Positions 58,689 to 64,000 of a stretch of DNA of 64,000 bases are shown here, piece after piece; the stretch's first letter is position 1; each line of letters begins with the position of its first letter. Source of the stretch: Brachynemurus nebulosus (Eukaryota; Arthropoda; Insecta; Neuroptera; Myrmeleontidae). The notes beneath the pieces are model-generated. The model was not told the DNA's origin and did not search any database. It saw only the letters and a program-made list of their open reading frames with translations. Where the stretch lies: assembly GCA_035578155.1 (NCBI GenBank), contig JAPWDM010000005.1:33380108-33444107 (forward strand), read 5' to 3'. The position numbers and the translations under genes were made by a program.

Positions 58689-61600
58689 CTACAGTCTCTG
58701 AAGAAGGTTCGAATTTCTGAGAAATTCAATCATCCTTCTTTCAGAGACAGCATCATAACTAAGAGCGTTGGCTACACTATTGGGGAGCTGCAACCTCTGG
58801 CGCAATGGCTCAAAGGTTACACATTCCTCAACTATATGCCTCACGGTCAGCGCCGTCCCGCAGGCGGCGCACCTTGGCTGATCCTCACCGGCGAGAAGAT
58901 GACGATGTGTTCAGATTTACAGGTGCCGGAGTTCTTCGAACCTCAGGTTTCACCTGTCTGAGCTTAGCCGTGAGGTTGTTCCACTCACGTTGCCATTTAT
59001 GTTCGATCGCGGATCTAATGCACACTCTCAGAACCTCTGGGCGTATAGCAATGTCCTGTGGCTCACCGACTTCGGCTGCGTGACGTGCTGCCTGGTCGGC
59101 GAGTTCATTGCCAGGTATCCCTACATGTCCGGGAATCCAAAAGAAGGTGATAGACTTTTGGCGGAGCATGTAGAGACACGTTCGGATGTTCTGCACAAGT
59201 GGATCGATGGTATGAGAGTGGCAGATCGCTTGCAACGCGCTCAACGAGTCGGAACAAATGAGGAATGCGCTGTCTTCGGATGTTTGACAGAATCGCAGGG
59301 CTTGCAGAATAGCAAATAATTCTGCAGTATACACAGAGGCCTGGGGAGGAAGTGACCAAGCGTGAGGATCGTCACGAATGACGATGGCACTTCCAACACC
59401 CGTAGCTGTTTTGGAACCATCTGTGTATACGCAGAGAGAGTCAAGTTCGCTAATGATCTCATAAAAGCGGGATCGATATTCGATTGAACTGGTCTCCTCC
59501 TTGTTGAGACCAGTCAGGTCGAATCGACACCTTACGTTAGGGATCAGCCAAGGAGGTACTTCCATAGGACGTTTGGGAAGTACCTTGGCGAACTGTAAGT
59601 GCAGACTCTCTAATAACTCCTGCGTTCGAACGGCCACTGGTCGACTTATGGTGGGACGTCGACCGTAGAGCCCCTGTAAACGGTATCTGAATAGAGTCGG
59701 GTGGTTTATATGTGAAGGTGTTGCATATATCCCCGCCGCATAATTGAGCAAGAGACGCTCACGTCTCAGTCGCAGCGGAGGAAGACCCGACTCTACGCAG
59801 AGGCTCATAGAAGGGCTCGTTCGAAATGCTCCCGTAGCCAGTCGTATGCCTGCATGGTGAACAGGATCTAGGAGTAAAAGAGCAGACGCCCGGGCGGAGG
59901 AGTAAGCAATGCTGCCGTAATCAATCCTAGTCAGAACTAGCGATTGATACAGGCGAAGCAACGACTCCCGGCCCGCACCCCACGATGCACCAGCCAAGCA
60001 CTTAAGCATGTTGATTGTCCTGCGACAACTCGCAGCTAAGGCTTGGAGGTGTGGGCGCCACGTAAGTTGTTTGTCGAATATGAGTCCTAGAAACCTGACG
60101 CTATCAACGCACTGAAGGTTGGATCCTTTCAATGTGAGAACAGGATCCGGATGTGCGTTGCGCTTTCTGCAGAAGTGAACCACCGATGTTTTTTGTGGTG
60201 AGAAACGAAAACCAAGAGCTTCTGCAGAAGTCACCACTTCGTTGATGCCTTGTTGCAGCCGTTGTTGGATATCCTCGATGGAATCGGCTGCATAGAAGAT
60301 TGTGAGGTCATCAACGTACAAGCAACGACTGCGATGGAAAACAAGGTGACACTAATGGTGGAGCCTTGAGGAACACCATTCTCCTGGGAGTGGGTCTCAG
60401 ACTCAGTGTCACCTACCCGGACACGAAAAGAACGGTCAGTCAGAAAACTTTTTACGAACTGAGGGAGGTTACCTCTTTAACCCCAGTCGTGCAGCTTCTT
60501 GAGAATGCCATACCTCCAGGTCATAAGCTTTCTCCAAATCGAAAAACACAGCCACAAGGTGTTTTCGTTGGAGAAACGCGTCTTGAATGGCATTCTCGAG
60601 GCGAACAAGATGGTCCGTAGTCGAATGGTATCGGCGGAACCCACATTGATGTTTAGGTATAAGGTTGTGGGATTCCAGCCACCAGACGAGACGGTTGTTC
60701 ACCATTTTTTCCAATACCTTGCTGAAACAGCAAGTCAAGGATATTGGACGGTAGCTAGATAGTTGCGATGAATCTTTACCCTCTTTTAGCAGCGGAATGA
60801 TGGTAGCTTCCCGCCACTGCGGAGGGTAAACGCCTTGCCTAAAAATTTCGTTGTAAAGATCCAGTAACCTACACTTACCAGGATAAGGCAGGTTCCGGAT
60901 CATGGCGTAGGGGATCTCATCAGGTCCAGGGGAGGTGTCCCCAGATCCCCGAAGCGCCTCCAGTAATTCTTGCATAGAAAACGGTTGATTATACTGGAGG
61001 GATTCATCTGAGAAAAAATCAAGATCGTTTTGTTCGTGTTCGATCTTTATCCGCAGGAAGTCCGGGTCATAGTTTTGGGAGCCACTGACGCGCTCAAAGT
61101 GTTTAGCTAAACAATTAGCTATTTCTGCGCGGTCAGTGATGTTCCTACCGTCGACGATGAGAAGGGAGGGCATTGGTGAACGGGAGGATTTCCCTGTAAT
61201 GGCCCTCACTCTTCTCCATACCTCTGAGGTGGTGGTGGAGGTATTAATGGCCGAAACATATTGCTCCCATGATAGCCTCTTCTGTTCTTTAATAGTTCTC
61301 TTACAGCGTGCTTGCGCACGCTTGTAGGCTATCACATTTTCCTGCGTGGGGCGACGTCTGAGTTCGTTGTACGCCCGCTTTTTCTCTGCAACTGCTACAC
61401 TCACGACTTCATTCCACCATGGTACATGACGTTTGGGTGGAATGCTGGACGACTTTGGTATACTCTGATATGCTGCTTCAATGACACTGGAGGACATTTG
61501 CTCCACATCATCTTCTACGTCTCCAGTCAGCTCGGGTGTACGGAATGAATCTACGTACCTATCCCAATCAGCTTGACGAAGACGCCATCTCGGCGAAGAT

Positions 61601-62261
61601 GATTGTGGAGTCATCGGCGTGGTACTGTTCAATATAATGGGAATATGGTCACTACCGTATGAATCAGACGCCAGCGTCCATTCATAACGGTGTGCCATGA
61701 CCGGTGAGCCAAGTGATAAGTCGATAGCCGACAGCTCACCGGTTCTTGCGTTAATGAAAGTACCTTGACCGGTATTCAACAAGACCGTTTCAGACTCGTC
61801 TAGAAACCGTTCTATGAGTCTTCCACGGGCGTCTCTTGTGCTACAGCCCCACATGGGGCTGTGAGCATTAAAATCTCCTAGTAACAAAAATGGGCGTGGT
61901 AACTGTAATGTAAGCTCGGTCAGTGATTCGACATTCCAGTCGAAGTCTGGTAGGTAGACCGAGCATACTGTGAACTGTGGCGGTTTTAGAAATTGTATTG
62001 CAACTGCTTGTAGTGGGGGGTTTAATGGGTGGTCCCGGAAGGGGACGCCATCTTTTATAATGATGGCAACACCCCCCCCCCCCCTCGCCCTGATGTCTGG
62101 CTGTACATTGTGCCGGCGGATATGGTAATTTTTTATTGAAAATTGTTCCGCCGGCCGTAAATGTGGAGGCACACGCACATAGGCGTGTGCTCAGCCAGAA
62201 GCATCTGCAATTCACAGTAATGATGTTTTACACCATTACAGTTCCATTGTATAATAGCCAT
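58689..62261 (-). pseudogene. ORF2: AP endonuclease, reverse transcriptase, RNase H (multiply disrupted)
   Basis: Start ATG at 62261 (MAIIQWNCNGV, the first endonuclease motif). Endonuclease motifs GDFNAHSPMWG (about 61870) and YGSDHIPI (about 61648) are intact, but a deletion near 62180 removes the Q-E of CVCLQET, where the catalytic Glu sits. RT shows SYRPISLTCCFSKVLEKM, GFRRYHSTTDHL, FFDLEKAYD, then damage: a frameshift near 60520, TAA at 60477-60479, and a deletion near 60335 between SVTLF and YVDD (about 60310). RNase H (about 59440-59050) has YTDGSK, AELFAI, SDSLSAL and GNELADQAA, so all four acidic sites remain. A last frameshift near 58910 precedes the Cys/His end (CAACGTALTVRHIVEEC) and TAG at 58689-58691. 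The RNase H argues for the I group or a relative rather than classic Jockey. Confidence 0.9.
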
Positions 62262-62298
62262 TTCTGTTACTACTTGGGTTGCTCCCTAGGAAGTGTGG

Positions 62299-63941
62299 CT
62301 ACTTCCTAGGTTTCCCCTTGGGCCAGCCTTTTTTTCTTTTTATCGTTTTCACCTCGGCGTCTGAGTTATCGGACTCTGTGGCCGAGGTGTTGGTATAGGC
62401 GTCGGACGTCGGGCGCTTAACACCCGACCGTACCGACGCGGTCGTACTTTCCGAGTCGCTCATTGGTGTTGTGATTGAACGACTCGGGAGGGGGGTGACC
62501 GGGCGTTCGGGTGTGCCCGGTCTGGACGGCGCCGTTGACCGCTGGGGTAACGGGGCCATAATGGGTGGAGGCGGCATTGATTCCGCCTCCGGGGTGGATG
62601 TTGTTGGTCCCTTCTTCGGGGACCGTTGTTGAGCCACCTCCTTCTCCCCCTCACTACGGCGCCTTCTCGGAGGCGAAGCCTTCTTCGGTGACGTCTTCTT
62701 TTTGGGGGAAGACGTCACAGTACGTACGACCGGTCCCTGAGGGGTGGTTGTTATCACCCTTTTAGTCTCAGGGACCTTGGCTGACACGACAGCGGCTGTG
62801 GTGGGTGTGGAAACAGGTACACCCACTGAGCGCATTAAACTTTCTTGCATAATTTGCATACATTCTTGCATTTTGCGCATCGATTCTCTTAATTCTTTAA
62901 TTTCAGAATTTTTTTCAGCCGCTGTAGGGGCGGGGGCCGCAGCAGCGCGTGCGTAACCATCCAAGGCCGAGCGTCGGGGCATGTTGCCCAAAAGCTTTCG
63001 ACGTGCCTCTGGATATGATAATCGTTCCAGGGCTCTCAGCTCTTGGATGGCTGATTTTTGTTTAAATATGGGGCAATTCCTCGATTTGGCCGAGTGATTG
63101 CCACCACAATTCACGCACTTGATCGGTTCGCCGCACGGTCGTCCTTCGTGTAACGGCTTACCGCACACGCAGACCTGCTGCTCTACACTACAACGCTGTG
63201 ATACGTGCCCGTATCGCTGACAGTGGTAGCACCTCATTGGTGCCGGAATATACGGGCGCACGTCCACTTTGTTGAAGAGGCCGATAACTACTTGCTTTTG
63301 CAGACTTGTTCTATTAAATGTTAGCACTATTAAGGGGGACTCTGGGTGTTTGTTCCCCCTATTGTACTTCAACCTTCTGGCCTCTATGACCCCCTGTGAA
63401 GACATCTCCGACACTATCTCATCCAGGGAGCAGTACGCTAATGAAGGGTGCATTATTACTCCTTTGGAGTAATTTAACACACCGTGAGGTGTAACTTCAA
63501 CAGCGTACTGTCCTAACTTTTCTAAGCTTTGTATTTTGTTAGACTGTGCCGGTGAGAATGCCTCCACGAGCAACCCTTTGCCCAAGATTTTGGCATCTTT
63601 AACCTGGCCAATATCATTACTAATTTTGCTAGAAGGAAAGGGCTGATTTTGCCAAAATCGCCTTCCTTCGGTTTAACCACAAGGTACTTTATGTATGACT
63701 CTTGCACTCTTGGGGCGTCAATTGGAAATTGACGCCCACGACGATTCCCTTTTTTTGGGGGAGGGTTACCCCTTTTGGACACTGTACTCGCTCCGCTTGT
63801 TTGCGGCGCGAGTACACTGGACGCGGTAGCGGGACGGGTCTCGCTACCAGAGCTCACACCAGATGACGGTGGTGGAGCCGGGTTCGCGTCCGGTTTGGAG
63901 GGCCCGGACTCGCCCTTATTTAAAAGGTTTGATTTTTCCAT
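62299..63941 (-). pseudogene. ORF1 gag-like protein with zinc knuckles (one frameshift)
   Basis: The better start is ATG at 63941 (MEKSNLLNKGESG); an upstream in-frame GTG at 63986 is less likely. The N-terminus is Pro/Ser-rich with basic KRGNPPPKKGNRRGR. A one-base frameshift near 63630 breaks the frame after GDFGKISPFLL; the next frame continues SKISNDIGQVKDAKILGKG. Zinc-knuckle region: CYHCQRYGHVSQRC (CX2CX4HX4C), then CVCGKPLHEGRPC and CVNCGGNHSAKSRNC. A coiled Glu/Met segment (IKELRESMRKMQECMQIM) and a basic Ser/Pro tail with KRKKGWPKGKPRK follow. It is an RNA-binding chaperone of the retrotransposon particle. The stop lies 37 bases before the ORF2 start. Confidence 0.9.
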
Positions 63942-64000
63942 ATAATGTGATACAAAAAATCCCCCACCCCGCTCCCCACCCTCCACGGAGCCTCATAAGG

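Larger units (their letters stand above)
57866..64000 (-). mobile_element. Long non-LTR retrotransposon (I/Jockey group, with RNase H), decayed; 5' end beyond window
   Basis: In element order it has a C/G-rich 5' UTR at the window edge, ORF1 (gag), a 37 nt gap, ORF2 (endonuclease, RT, RNase H, C-terminal Cys/His motif), a ~800 nt 3' UTR and a poly(A) tail (24 T on the plus strand, 57866-57889). At least 6.1 kb of it is inside the window. Its GC content is far above its surroundings. Multiple lesions in both ORFs show it is inactive, but near-full length means it inserted fairly recently. Target duplication cannot be checked because the 5' junction is outside. Confidence 0.9.

Overview
The window is AT-rich (roughly three quarters A+T) eukaryotic nuclear DNA. 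It is most likely from an insect: it holds a spliced cysteine-type selenoprotein T gene, insect-style non-LTR retrotransposons, and many miniature inverted-repeat elements of hAT, Tc1/mariner, pogo, PIF/Harbinger and piggyBac type. I cannot name the species; a hemipteran-like, repeat-rich genome is only a guess.

Host genes are few. Bases 3-632 are the 3' end of a plus-strand exon encoding a Pro/Ser-, Gln/Met- and Glu-rich protein tail, followed at once by poly(A) signals; I do not recognise the protein. The only complete host gene is selenoprotein T on the minus strand (11702 to 9319, three coding exons, 203 residues, Cys-x-x-Cys active site). Its large second intron carries a 1.15 kb inverted-repeat transposon.

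Nearly everything else that can be explained is mobile DNA. From 13.5 to 18.1 kb there is a 5'-truncated, frameshifted reverse transcriptase, then a three-layer nest: a ~500 bp repeat split by a 1.95 kb element with inverted (GACAAAATAACCG)n end arrays, which in turn holds a 789 bp TA-flanked element and a telomere-like tandem array. A second copy of the 789 bp element lies at 54.9-55.7 kb. From 18 to 57 kb there are about twenty short elements whose ends can be placed, many with readable target duplications: 8 bp hAT-like at 8.0, 19.0, 22.1, 35.4, 36.5 and 49.5 kb; TA at 9.7, 16.1, 29.8, 32.0, 54.9 and 57.1 kb; TTA at 38.5 kb; TTAA at 48.2 kb. A 3.9 kb element (42.2-46.1 kb) contains another palindromic element. 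A palindromic element at 56.0 kb encloses a tRNA-Thr-like gene with a poly-T terminator. An LTR-like block lies at 48.6-48.9 kb.

From 57.9 kb to the right edge, on the minus strand, lies a long non-LTR retrotransposon with gag zinc knuckles, AP endonuclease, reverse transcriptase and RNase H. It ends in a poly(A) tail and is inactivated by several frameshifts, deletions and a stop. Its ~800 nt 3' UTR is a chain of at least eight separate hairpins. Three share a similar loop on stems that differ in sequence, which makes this the strongest candidate here for an undescribed functional structure. The remaining stretches are AT-rich intergenic or intronic DNA in which I see no gene.
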